From contig DDPU01000027.1 of assembly GCA_002342345.1 (NCBI GenBank), forward strand, positions 1 to 13,451: a stretch of 13,451 nt of DNA. The letters run 5' to 3'. This stretch comes from Verrucomicrobia bacterium UBA2460. GTDB taxonomy: Bacteria > Verrucomicrobiota > Verrucomicrobiia > Methylacidiphilales > Verrucolacustridaceae. Shown one piece after another: positions 1 to 6,420 of the stretch. Below the pieces are notes generated by a model. The model saw only the letters and a program-made list of their open reading frames with translations. It was not told the origin of the DNA and did no database searches. Both the position numbers and the translations under genes were made by a program. The first letter of the stretch is position 1; each line of letters opens with the position of its first letter.

Positions 1-2049
1 GACTTTGTCCCCACCTACGACGAGCGGCTGACGGAGCCGGTCGTGCTCCCCGCCGCCTTTCCGAATCTCATCGTCAACGGCGGCACAGGTATTGCGGTTG
101 GCATGGCCACCAACATTCCGCCCCACAATTTGGGGGAAACCATCGATGCGCTTTGTGCCCTGATTGAAAATCCCAAGCTGACGGCCGAGCAAATCCTCAA
201 GATCATGCCCGGACCGGATTTCCCGACGGGGGCGCTGATCTGCGGCCGGGAGTCGATCGCCAATTATTACAAGACAGGCCGGGGCTCGCTGAAGCTGCGT
301 GGCAAGGTTTCCGTCGAGGAGGGGCGCTCCGGCAAGTCCCAGTTGGTCATCACCGAAGTTCCTTACAACGTGAACCCGGAGGAGCTGATCAAGCGGGTGG
401 CCGACCTGGTGGAGGAGAAAAAGCTCGATGGCATCAGTGATGCCCGCAACGAATCCGACGAATCCATCCGGATCGTCCTTGAGCTAAAGCGGGACGCAAT
501 TCCGAAGGTGATCATCAACAATCTCTACAAGTACACGCCGCTGGAGAGCAGCTTTGGGGTGATCATGCTGGCCCTGGACGGACGCCGTCCAAAGCTCCTG
601 CCGATGCGGGAGATGTTGATCTGCTACCTCGAGCACCGCCGTGAAGTGGTGATCCGCCGGACGAAATTTGACCTGAAGGTGGCGGAGGATCGGGCCCATA
701 TTCTCGAGGGCTACAAGAAGGCCCTCGCGAACCTGGATGATTTCGTGAAGATCATTCGCGCCTCCAAGGATCGAGCCTTGGCGAAGGAAAAGCTGATCAC
801 GAAGTACAAGCTGAGCGACCGGCAGGCTGACGCGATCCTGGAACTGCGGTTGTACCAGTTGACAGGCCTGGAGCGGGATAAGATCGAGGAGGAATACCTG
901 TCCATCATCCAGAAGATCGAGGAACTCCGCAGCATCCTGGCTAGCGAGAAAAAGGTTTACGCGATCATCAGAAAAGAGCTCCTTGAAATCAAAGAAAAGT
1001 ACGCCGATCCACGCCGGACGCAGATCGTCAAGGACGAGGGGGAGATCGACGTCGAGGACCTGATTGCCAAGGAGGGGACGGTCATCACCCTTTCCCACGC
1101 GGGGTACATCAAGCGGACCTCCGTAACCAGTTATCGTGCGCAGCGGCGGGGCGGTAAGGGTGTCCTTGGCATGAAGTCCAAAGAGGAAAAGGAGGGGGAG
1201 GACACCGGGGATTTTGTGGAGCACCTTTTCTCGGCGACCACCCACGACTACCTGATGTTTTTTACCAACACCGGCCGTGTGTACGTGGAGAAGGTGTACG
1301 AGATCCCGGAAATGGGCCGGACGGCGCGCGGAAAGTCCATTGCGAATATTCTGGCGCTGCAGCCCAACGAAAAAGTGGCCGCCCTGATCTGCGTTCAGGA
1401 GTTCAGCGACAAGCAGCATCTCGTCATGGCCACCGCTTCGGGGATCGTCAAAAAGACGAATTTGGCCGATTACAGCAATTTCCGGAAAGGCGGCATCATC
1501 GGGATCAAGATCGAGGCAGGGGACGAGCTGATTGGCTGCGTTCAGACCAACGGCAAGCAGGAGATCGTCCTGGTGACACAGGAAGGGATGAGCCTGCGCT
1601 TTGACGAAGAGCAACTGCGCGACCAAGGTCGCGCCACTGTGGGTGTTTACGGAATCCGGCCGGAGAAAAAGGACAAGGTGGTGGGGGTTGCGGTGGTCGA
1701 CACGAAGGCAACCTTGCTGGTGGTGGGGGAAAACGGGGTAGGGAAGCGCACCTCCTTTGAGGATTACCGGAGCCAAACCCGCGGCGGAAAGGGAATCATC
1801 ACGATGAAGACGACGGACAAGACCGGGGCGGTGGCCGGTGCCATTTCTGTCAAGGAAACGGATGAGATCATGCTGATCACCGTGAAGGGGCAGATGGTCC
1901 GTACCAAGGTGAAGGACATCCGGGAATCCGGACGAAACACCCAGGGTGTTTATATCGTGCGACTGCAAAAAGGCGACCGATTGCAGGGTGTGGCCCGGGT
2001 GGTGGAGACGGACGAGGAAGAGGACGGAGAACTCCCGCTCGGGGCATGA
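1..2049 (+). CDS. gyrA: DNA gyrase subunit A, 5'-truncated by the window edge
   Basis: GyrA breaks and rejoins DNA in the A2B2 gyrase that introduces negative supercoils. The reading frame is open from base 1, giving 682 residues. The first visible residues (DFVPTYDERLTEPVVLP, then GIAVGMATNIPPHNL) align with E. coli GyrA from about residue 144, so the catalytic Tyr and the quinolone-determining region lie upstream of the window. The rest of the breakage-reunion domain and the coiled coil (ending near LELRLYQLTGLE) are followed by a full beta-pinwheel C-terminal domain. A perfect GyrA box, QRRGGKG, sits at visible residues 381-387, marking gyrase rather than topoisomerase IV. A related QTRGGKG lies at 592-598. 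The protein ends in an acidic tail (ETDEEEDGE). It lacks the large insertion E. coli has before LDLRLQKLTGLE. The stop overlaps the next start as ATGA. Identification is secure; only the 5' end is missing. Confidence 0.97.
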   Translation, partial: DFVPTYDERLTEPVVLPAAFPNLIVNGGTGIAVGMATNIPPHNLGETIDALCALIENPKLTAEQILKIMPGPDFPTGALICGRESIANYYKTGRGSLKLRGKVSVEEGRSGKSQLVITEVPYNVNPEELIKRVADLVEEKKLDGISDARNESDESIRIVLELKRDAIPKVIINNLYKYTPLESSFGVIMLALDGRRPKLLPMREMLICYLEHRREVVIRRTKFDLKVAEDRAHILEGYKKALANLDDFVKIIRASKDRALAKEKLITKYKLSDRQADAILELRLYQLTGLERDKIEEEYLSIIQKIEELRSILASEKKVYAIIRKELLEIKEKYADPRRTQIVKDEGEIDVEDLIAKEGTVITLSHAGYIKRTSVTSYRAQRRGGKGVLGMKSKEEKEGEDTGDFVEHLFSATTHDYLMFFTNTGRVYVEKVYEIPEMGRTARGKSIANILALQPNEKVAALICVQEFSDKQHLVMATASGIVKKTNLADYSNFRKGGIIGIKIEAGDELIGCVQTNGKQEIVLVTQEGMSLRFDEEQLRDQGRATVGVYGIRPEKKDKVVGVAVVDTKATLLVVGENGVGKRTSFEDYRSQTRGGKGIITMKTTDKTGAVAGAISVKETDEIMLITVKGQMVRTKVKDIRESGRNTQGVYIVRLQKGDRLQGVARVVETDEEEDGELPLGA

Positions 2050-3050
2050 GCAATATTTGGGCAGGTCTGATCCTCGGGATCGGCCTTGTTTCCGGCTGGG
2101 CGGAAGAGCCTGTCAGTCGCATTGGTTTCGGATCCTGTTATAAACCCGAAAAAAGCACCCCTCTTTGGGGCAAGGTGACCGAGTTTGATCCCCAGGTTTG
2201 GCTTTGGCTGGGGGACAACGTTTATGTGGATTTCCTTGATGGCAAGTACGTCAAAGCCAATCTGGATCCAAAAGCCTTCGAAAAAGGTTACCAACGGATG
2301 GCGAAAAGCGAGGGAATGGCCACGCTAAAGAGACTGTCCCCGGGCCACACCATGGCCGTCTGGGATGATCATGATTACGGTTTGAACGATGCAGGAAAGA
2401 ATTGGGAAAGAAAAAGCGAAGCCAAAAAGGCTTTCACGGATTTCTGGGGAGGGGAGGAGCGGGCCGACGGGGTTTATTCCTCAAGGGATTTTGGTCCGGA
2501 TGGAAAAAGGGTCCGCGTCGTTCTTCTGGACACCAGATTCAATCGCGATGACCCCGGCCCAAACGGGGATATCCTCGGCGCCGCGCAGTGGAACTGGCTG
2601 GAAGGGGAATTACGCCGCCCGGGCGCCGAACTTATCGTGATTGGATCCAGCATCCAGGTGTTGGCCAATCAACATCGATTCGAAAAATGGGGGAATTTTC
2701 CAAAATCCAGGGACCGCCTGTTTCGGGTGATCCGGGAAAGCAAGGCAAGGGGCGTGATTTTTGTGACGGGGGACCGTCATAACGGGGAGATATCTTGCCA
2801 GAAGGATTCTGACGTCGGATACCCGCTCTATGACGTGACTTCCAGCGGACTGACGGAGGTTTCCTCCCTTCGCGAAGAGACTAATTCGCTGAGAGTGGGG
2901 AATCTGGTCAACGCACAGAATTTCGGAACGATCACAGTGGACTGGTCTCTTCCGGACCCGGTGGTTTCCCTGGAACTTCATGACGCCGGGGGAAACATCC
3001 GGGAAAAGGTCAGCACCCCCCTGTCCCAACTTGCCCCGCCGAAGGGCTGA
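2046..3050 (+). CDS. PhoD-like metallophosphatase (alkaline phosphatase D family), probably exported
   Basis: The 334-residue protein resembles the PhoD-like phosphatase family, metal-dependent phosphomonoesterases or phosphodiesterases usually acting outside the cytoplasm. Visible motifs in order are GSC (29-31), LGDNVY (55-60, Asp57), WDDHDYG (106-112), LDTR (161-164, Asp162), SSIQVL (201-206) and VTGDRHNGE (240-248, Asp243 and His245). Together they give the metal-ligand set expected of the family. Residues 1-19 are hydrophobic and end in GWA before EE, which looks like a short signal peptide, although the usual basic N-region is lacking. It is shorter than B. subtilis PhoD and has no recognisable N-terminal fibronectin-like domain. 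The start ATG overlaps the gyrA stop, so translation is probably coupled. The substrate cannot be told from sequence, and the family also includes enzymes acting on phospholipids and phosphodiesters. No functional link to gyrA or nuo is evident. Confidence 0.85.
   Translation: MSNIWAGLILGIGLVSGWAEEPVSRIGFGSCYKPEKSTPLWGKVTEFDPQVWLWLGDNVYVDFLDGKYVKANLDPKAFEKGYQRMAKSEGMATLKRLSPGHTMAVWDDHDYGLNDAGKNWERKSEAKKAFTDFWGGEERADGVYSSRDFGPDGKRVRVVLLDTRFNRDDPGPNGDILGAAQWNWLEGELRRPGAELIVIGSSIQVLANQHRFEKWGNFPKSRDRLFRVIRESKARGVIFVTGDRHNGEISCQKDSDVGYPLYDVTSSGLTEVSSLREETNSLRVGNLVNAQNFGTITVDWSLPDPVVSLELHDAGGNIREKVSTPLSQLAPPKG
3030..3049 (+). repeat. junction motif copy 1 (phoD-like/nuoI)
   Basis: CTTGCCCCGCCGAAGGGCTG spans the last codons of the PhoD-like gene, just before nuoI. 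It matches CTTGCCCCGCCAAGGCTG at 9343-9360 apart from two single-G insertions. GCCC and GGGC inside it could form a 4-bp hairpin. Whether this is a real element or chance GC-rich similarity is unclear. Confidence 0.3.
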
Positions 3051-3064
3051 TTTAGTTTGCTCTT

Positions 3065-3643
3065 ATGGCTGTCATTGTCGCCCGTCCGGACCTGAACTTC
3101 TGGGAACGTCTTTACCTGCCCAGCATTGTGGGCGGGATGCTGATCACCCTGCGCCACATGGCGCAGACCCTCTGGAGGATGGTGTTTCCCCGCAGGCATG
3201 TTGCCCAGCCGGGCATCCTGGAGATGAGCGCCACCGGGCTCATGACGATGCAGTATCCCGAAGAGAAATGGCCGATGCCCGAAGGATACCGGGGCGCCCC
3301 TGTTTTGGTCATGGATGAGCAGGGCAGAGAGAAGTGCGTTTCCTGTCAGCTTTGTGAGTTTGTCTGTCCTCCCCGGGCCATCCGGATTACGCCAGGATCG
3401 ATTCCCGGGACCGACCGCCACACCAACGTGGAAAAACGCCCGAAGGAGTTCGATATCGACATGCTCCGTTGCATCTATTGCGGGATGTGTGAGGAGGTCT
3501 GCCCGGAGGAGGCAATTTTTCTGCGTAAAGAGCACCCGGTTTTCGTGGGTACAGACCGCAAGGAGATGGTCCGAAACAAGCAGGAGTTGTACCGTCTGGG
3601 CGGCGTCCTACCGCGCCCGATCAAAAAGTGGGAAAACAAATAA
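3065..3643 (+). CDS. nuoI: NADH-quinone oxidoreductase subunit I (2x[4Fe-4S])
   Basis: NuoI (TYKY homologue) carries clusters N6a and N6b, which pass electrons through the connecting module of complex I towards cluster N2 and quinone. The 192-residue protein contains two classical ferredoxin motifs: CVSCQLCEFVCP (Cys91, 94, 97, 101) and CIYCGMCEEVCP (Cys136, 139, 142, 146). All eight ligands are present. An N-terminal amphipathic segment (about 10-40) fits its membrane-surface location. The length is slightly above E. coli NuoI (180). ATG 3065 follows the phosphatase stop by 14 nt. No good Shine-Dalgarno sequence is seen; GAAGGG at 3041-3046 is too far away. This is the first nuo gene in the window. 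nuoH, normally directly upstream, is instead found beyond nuoN. A 153-nt spacer separates it from nuoJ, whereas the following nuo genes overlap or abut. Confidence 0.97.
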   Translation: MAVIVARPDLNFWERLYLPSIVGGMLITLRHMAQTLWRMVFPRRHVAQPGILEMSATGLMTMQYPEEKWPMPEGYRGAPVLVMDEQGREKCVSCQLCEFVCPPRAIRITPGSIPGTDRHTNVEKRPKEFDIDMLRCIYCGMCEEVCPEEAIFLRKEHPVFVGTDRKEMVRNKQELYRLGGVLPRPIKKWENK

Positions 3644-3681
3644 GCGAAAATCGGGTTGGGGCTTCCCCTGGTTGTTTTCCC
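3630..3681 (+). repeat. inverted repeat spanning the nuoI stop codon
   Basis: GGGAAAACAA (3630-3639) is perfectly complementary to TTGTTTTCCC (3672-3681), giving a 10-bp stem with a 32-nt loop. The loop contains the nuoI TAA (3641-3643) and a small internal hairpin GGGG-CTT-CCCC (3658-3668). No T-run follows the 3' arm (TTAAGG comes next), so it is not a typical intrinsic terminator. It could stabilise the nuoI mRNA end or form part of a larger fold with the repeat at 3686-3779. Confidence 0.5.
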
Positions 3682-3685
3682 TTAA

Positions 3686-3779
3686 GGTTGCGTTGAGGTT
3701 TCCGAATCCCTTGATTTTGCGCTCGAAAACAAGATAACTCCATTGACCGCTGTTGCAGGGGATTTAACCTCACGCAACC
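3686..3779 (+). repeat. long imperfect inverted repeat / candidate structured RNA between nuoI and nuoJ
   Basis: The left arm is GGTTGCG (3686-3692), T, TGAGGTT (3694-3700), TCCG, AATCCC (3705-3710). The right arm is GGGATT (3759-3764), T, AACCTCA (3766-3772), CGCAACC (3773-3779). This gives three Watson-Crick helices of 7, 7 and 6 bp, broken by a one-base bulge and a 4x1 internal loop, around a 48-nt apical region. A smaller stem, TTG-a-TTTT with AAAA-CAA (3711-3732), can form inside. The right arm ends 17 nt before the nuoJ ATG, so folding could affect nuoJ translation. It is directly seen as an inverted repeat. Its nature as a regulatory RNA, palindromic insertion or mRNA-processing site is inference. 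Confidence 0.6.
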
Positions 3780-3796
3780 CCCGAAAGATCACAAGG

Positions 3797-4303
3797 ATGG
3801 AACAATTTTTCTTCTGGAGCCTGGCCGCCGGCCTGCTGCTTGCCGCCACCGCGGCAGTGACACTTCGAAACCCGGTGAGCAATGCCGTTGCCCTGGTGGC
3901 CGCCCTGGTATTCCAAGCGGCCCTTTTCGTGACCCTGGAGGCAACTTTCCTCGCGGCTGTGCAGGTGATTGTTTACGCGGGGGCCGTGATGGTTCTTTTT
4001 CTGTTTGTGATCATGTTGCTGGATGTGAAAGCGGAAGCGCGCCGCCCCATCCCGTGGTCCAAAGTTTTGGCTGTCTTGGCGGGGGGCACCGCGGTGGTGG
4101 TCGGCGTTCCCAGGTTGGTGGCGGCATTCCCGGCAGCACGGGAGCCACTCCACTGGTCTGCCAAAGCGGCGCCGTTCGGGGCCAGGGAACTGGGTACACT
4201 CCTTTTCAGCTCCTACGCACCCCTTTTCCTGACCACCGGGGTACTGCTTTTGGTGGCGACGATCGGCGTGGTGGTGCTTTGTCGTCGGGACCCGGAATCA
4301 TGA
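3797..4303 (+). CDS. nuoJ: NADH-quinone oxidoreductase subunit J
   Basis: NuoJ (ND6 homologue) is a membrane subunit at the junction between the quinone module and the proton-pumping subunits. The product is 168 residues with about five transmembrane segments. The hallmark third helix reads VQVIVYAGAVMVLFLFVIML (residues 55-74), with Tyr60 corresponding to the conserved E. coli Tyr59 and the glycine (Gly62) that gives the pi-bulge. ATG 3797 is preferred because MEQFFFWSLAAG aligns with the family N-terminus. An in-frame TTG at 3743 would add 18 residues with no family match and would lie within the inverted repeat. GAAAG at 3783-3787 is a weak ribosome-binding candidate. The TGA overlaps nuoK as ATGA. 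Length and topology are normal for the family. Confidence 0.94.
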   Translation: MEQFFFWSLAAGLLLAATAAVTLRNPVSNAVALVAALVFQAALFVTLEATFLAAVQVIVYAGAVMVLFLFVIMLLDVKAEARRPIPWSKVLAVLAGGTAVVVGVPRLVAAFPAAREPLHWSAKAAPFGARELGTLLFSSYAPLFLTTGVLLLVATIGVVVLCRRDPES

Positions 4304-4614
4304 TGGGCGCCGAAATCACCCTGGGCCACTACCTGGCCCTGAGCGGATTGCTCTTTTTGGTTGGTCTGGCCGGGGTGCTCCTGCGCAGGAGTCTGCTCAT
4401 CGTGATGATGTCGCTGGAACTGCTCCTCAACGCCGCCAACCTTGCCTTGGTGGCCGCCGCCCGCTTTCAGGGAATTCCCGATCCGCAGGTGGCGGTGTTT
4501 TTTGTAATCACCGTGGCGGCGGCCGAGGTGGCGGTGGGATTGGCCATTCTCGTCGCCATTTTTCGGTTAAAAAAAACCACCTCGGCCGAGGATTTCGCAA
4601 CCCTGAAGTTTTAA
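4300..4614 (+). CDS. nuoK: NADH-quinone oxidoreductase subunit K
   Basis: NuoK (ND4L homologue) is a three-helix membrane subunit of the proton-translocating arm. The 104-residue product has three hydrophobic segments. The two membrane glutamates that matter for activity in E. coli (Glu36, Glu72) are present as Glu40 in MMSLELLLNAANL and Glu76 in VAAAEVAVGLAI. Start: ATG 4300 overlaps the nuoJ TGA by 4 nt. An adjacent ATG at 4303 would shorten it by one residue, and the two cannot be distinguished by eye. CGGGA about 10 nt upstream is a weak ribosome-binding candidate. The stop TAA (4612-4614) directly abuts the nuoL ATG, which is consistent with tight translational coupling. Confidence 0.95.
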   Translation: MMGAEITLGHYLALSGLLFLVGLAGVLLRRSLLIVMMSLELLLNAANLALVAAARFQGIPDPQVAVFFVITVAAAEVAVGLAILVAIFRLKKTTSAEDFATLKF

Positions 4615-6420
4615 ATGATCGCCTACGCACCGTACCTGATCCTTTTGCTGCCTCTTTTTTCCGCGGTGCTCATCCGCCTTGTCCTGCATCCTTTTCCCAG
4701 GATTGCCGTGCCTGTCTCGGTGGCAGCCTGTCTGGGTAGTTTTCTTGGCTCCCTGGTGCTGCTCAACGGCGGCACACCGTCCGGGGGAATGGCCGCACCC
4801 GCGGTAACCTGGATTGAGCTGGGGGGTCTCAAGGCTGGTTTCGCCCTGATGGCCGACCCGCTGGCCAGGCTGATGGCCACCCTCGTGACCGGCGTCGCGC
4901 TGCTCGTGCACATTTATTCCCTCGGCTACATGGCCAAGGATCCCTGTAGAAGCCGTTTCTTTGCCGAGCTTTCCTTGTTCGTCTTTTCCATGCTCGGGAT
5001 CGTTTTTGCCGACAACTTGGTCAGCATGTTCATCTTTTGGGAGCTGGTCGGGCTAAGCTCCTACTTGCTGATCGGATTCTGGCACAGCCGTCCGGCCGCC
5101 GGAGCGGCCGCCAACAAGGCTTTTCTCGTCAACCGAATCGGCGATTTTGGATTCCTTCTCGGCATTCTCGGGGCCTGGTCGATTTTCGGGACCATCAGCT
5201 TTGCCGATCTGTCCGGCCGGGTGGCAACCGAAGCTCCCTTTTGGGCGGTCACCGCAACAGGTCTCGGTCTGCTCTGCGGTTGTCTTGGAAAATCCGCCCA
5301 GTTGCCGCTTCACGTCTGGCTTCCGGACTCGATGGAGGGCCCGACCCCGGTTTCCTCTCTGCTGCACGCCGCCACCATGGTGGTGGCGGGGGTTTATATG
5401 TTGATCCGGGTGCTGCCGATCCTGGAACTGAGTGCCCTCACCATGAACACAATTGCCTGGATCGGCGCCCTGATGACCCTGCTGCCGGCCCTGGTGGCCT
5501 GCCAGCAAAACGACATCAAGAGGATTCTGGCGTACTCCACCCTTTCGGAAATCGCCTATATGGTGATGGCCATCGGGTTGGGTATTCCCGGGCCTGGGAT
5601 GTATCATTTGGTCACCCATGCTTTCTTTAAGTGCCTTCTTTTCCTCGCGGCGGGCTCCGTCATCCATGGATGCCATGGGGAACAGGATATCTGGAAAATG
5701 GGCGGACTTCGTCAACGGATGCCTTTCACGTTCCTGGTGACGTGGGTGGGGACACTTGCACTCGCGGCGATCCCTCCGGTTTCCGGTTTTTGGAGCAAGG
5801 ATGCCATTTTTGCGGCAACCCATGACCGGCCCGGCTTGGCGGCCTGCTCGATGCTGGCCGGCTTTTTCACCTCGTTTTTCATGCTGCGGATGATTCTGGT
5901 GGCGTTTGAAGGAAAGCCGCGGTCGGAAAACGCGCGGCACGCGCACGAGGGACCGCCGGTGATGGTCGTGCCGATGCTGATTCTCGCGGTTTTTGCCGTC
6001 TTCGGAGGGATGCTTCCGGTGGCGGAGTTCCTTGGTATGAAGCCGGAGCAATCTCACCACGCCTGGACACTCTGGCTCTCCCTGATTCTGGCCGCGGCCG
6101 GATTTCTTCCGGCATATTTTCTTTATCGGGACGCCCCCAAGGATCCTCTCCAAGTTCCCCTTCTTCAGGGGAAGTTCTATGTGGATGAATTTTACCAGCG
6201 CGTGCTGGTCGCAACCCAAGACGGGCTTGGTCGCTTGGCCGACGCCTTCGAGGGTTGGGTGGTTCGGGGCCTCTTGGTGCGTGGATCCGGCGTGGTGGCC
6301 CGCTCTGCCGGGCAGGGACTCCGCCTCATCCAGTGCGGGCAGGTGCAATTTTACGCCGCTGTTTTTATTCTGGGCACCCTGGGCCTGGTTGCCTGGCTTC
6401 TCTGGAAAGGGGCGGCATGA
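4615..6420 (+). CDS. nuoL: NADH-quinone oxidoreductase subunit L (antiporter-like)
   Basis: NuoL (ND5 homologue) is the distal antiporter-like proton-pumping subunit. At 601 residues it is close to E. coli NuoL (613). The key polar residues of the half-channels are all visible: Glu133 in FWELVGLSSY, Lys216 in GKSAQLPLHVW, His241 in LLHAATMVVAGVY, Lys292 in DIKRILAYST, His321, His325 and Lys329 in HLVTHAFFKCLLF, and Lys385 in GFWSKDAIF. They correspond to E. coli Glu144, Lys229, His254, Lys305, His334, His338, Lys342 and Lys399 at a nearly constant offset. After a hydrophobic core of about 14-15 helices, the C-terminus (about 515-601) fits the long lateral helix and terminal anchor helix: KFYVDEFYQRV, then a charged amphipathic stretch, then FYAAVFILGTLGLVAWLLW. 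It starts immediately after the nuoK stop and overlaps nuoM by 4 nt. Confidence 0.97.
   Translation: MIAYAPYLILLLPLFSAVLIRLVLHPFPRIAVPVSVAACLGSFLGSLVLLNGGTPSGGMAAPAVTWIELGGLKAGFALMADPLARLMATLVTGVALLVHIYSLGYMAKDPCRSRFFAELSLFVFSMLGIVFADNLVSMFIFWELVGLSSYLLIGFWHSRPAAGAAANKAFLVNRIGDFGFLLGILGAWSIFGTISFADLSGRVATEAPFWAVTATGLGLLCGCLGKSAQLPLHVWLPDSMEGPTPVSSLLHAATMVVAGVYMLIRVLPILELSALTMNTIAWIGALMTLLPALVACQQNDIKRILAYSTLSEIAYMVMAIGLGIPGPGMYHLVTHAFFKCLLFLAAGSVIHGCHGEQDIWKMGGLRQRMPFTFLVTWVGTLALAAIPPVSGFWSKDAIFAATHDRPGLAACSMLAGFFTSFFMLRMILVAFEGKPRSENARHAHEGPPVMVVPMLILAVFAVFGGMLPVAEFLGMKPEQSHHAWTLWLSLILAAAGFLPAYFLYRDAPKDPLQVPLLQGKFYVDEFYQRVLVATQDGLGRLADAFEGWVVRGLLVRGSGVVARSAGQGLRLIQCGQVQFYAAVFILGTLGLVAWLLWKGAA

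Noticed and set aside
484..1968. Long open frame (494 codons) on the minus strand opposite gyrA
   Set aside because: The + strand here clearly encodes GyrA. The antisense frame shows no recognisable domain, is rich in His/Leu/Pro/Arg, and is the usual shadow of high-GC codon bias.
3033..3056. GCCC/GGGC hairpin followed by GATTTAG at the end of the PhoD-like gene as a terminator
   Set aside because: The stem has only 4 bp with a 7-nt loop and no real U-tract, and nuoI begins 14 nt after the stop.
3697..3712. tRNA T-arm-like string (GGTTTCCGAATCCC) suggesting a tRNA remnant or phage attachment site
   Set aside because: The stem-loop spacing does not fit a T arm, no other tRNA arms or CCA end are nearby, and no integrase gene is present; the bases are accounted for by the inverted repeat.
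3711..3738. Possible promoter TTGATT-16 nt-GATAAC in the nuoI-nuoJ spacer
   Set aside because: Each box matches consensus at only 4 of 6 positions, and the region is better explained as the apical part of the inverted repeat. An internal nuoJ promoter remains possible but is not supported enough to annotate.
6255..6416. Upstream extension of nuoM into nuoL
   Set aside because: The extra residues overlap the NuoL C-terminal helix in another frame and do not resemble NuoM; ATG 6417 with the ATGA overlap and a G-rich ribosome-binding site fits better.
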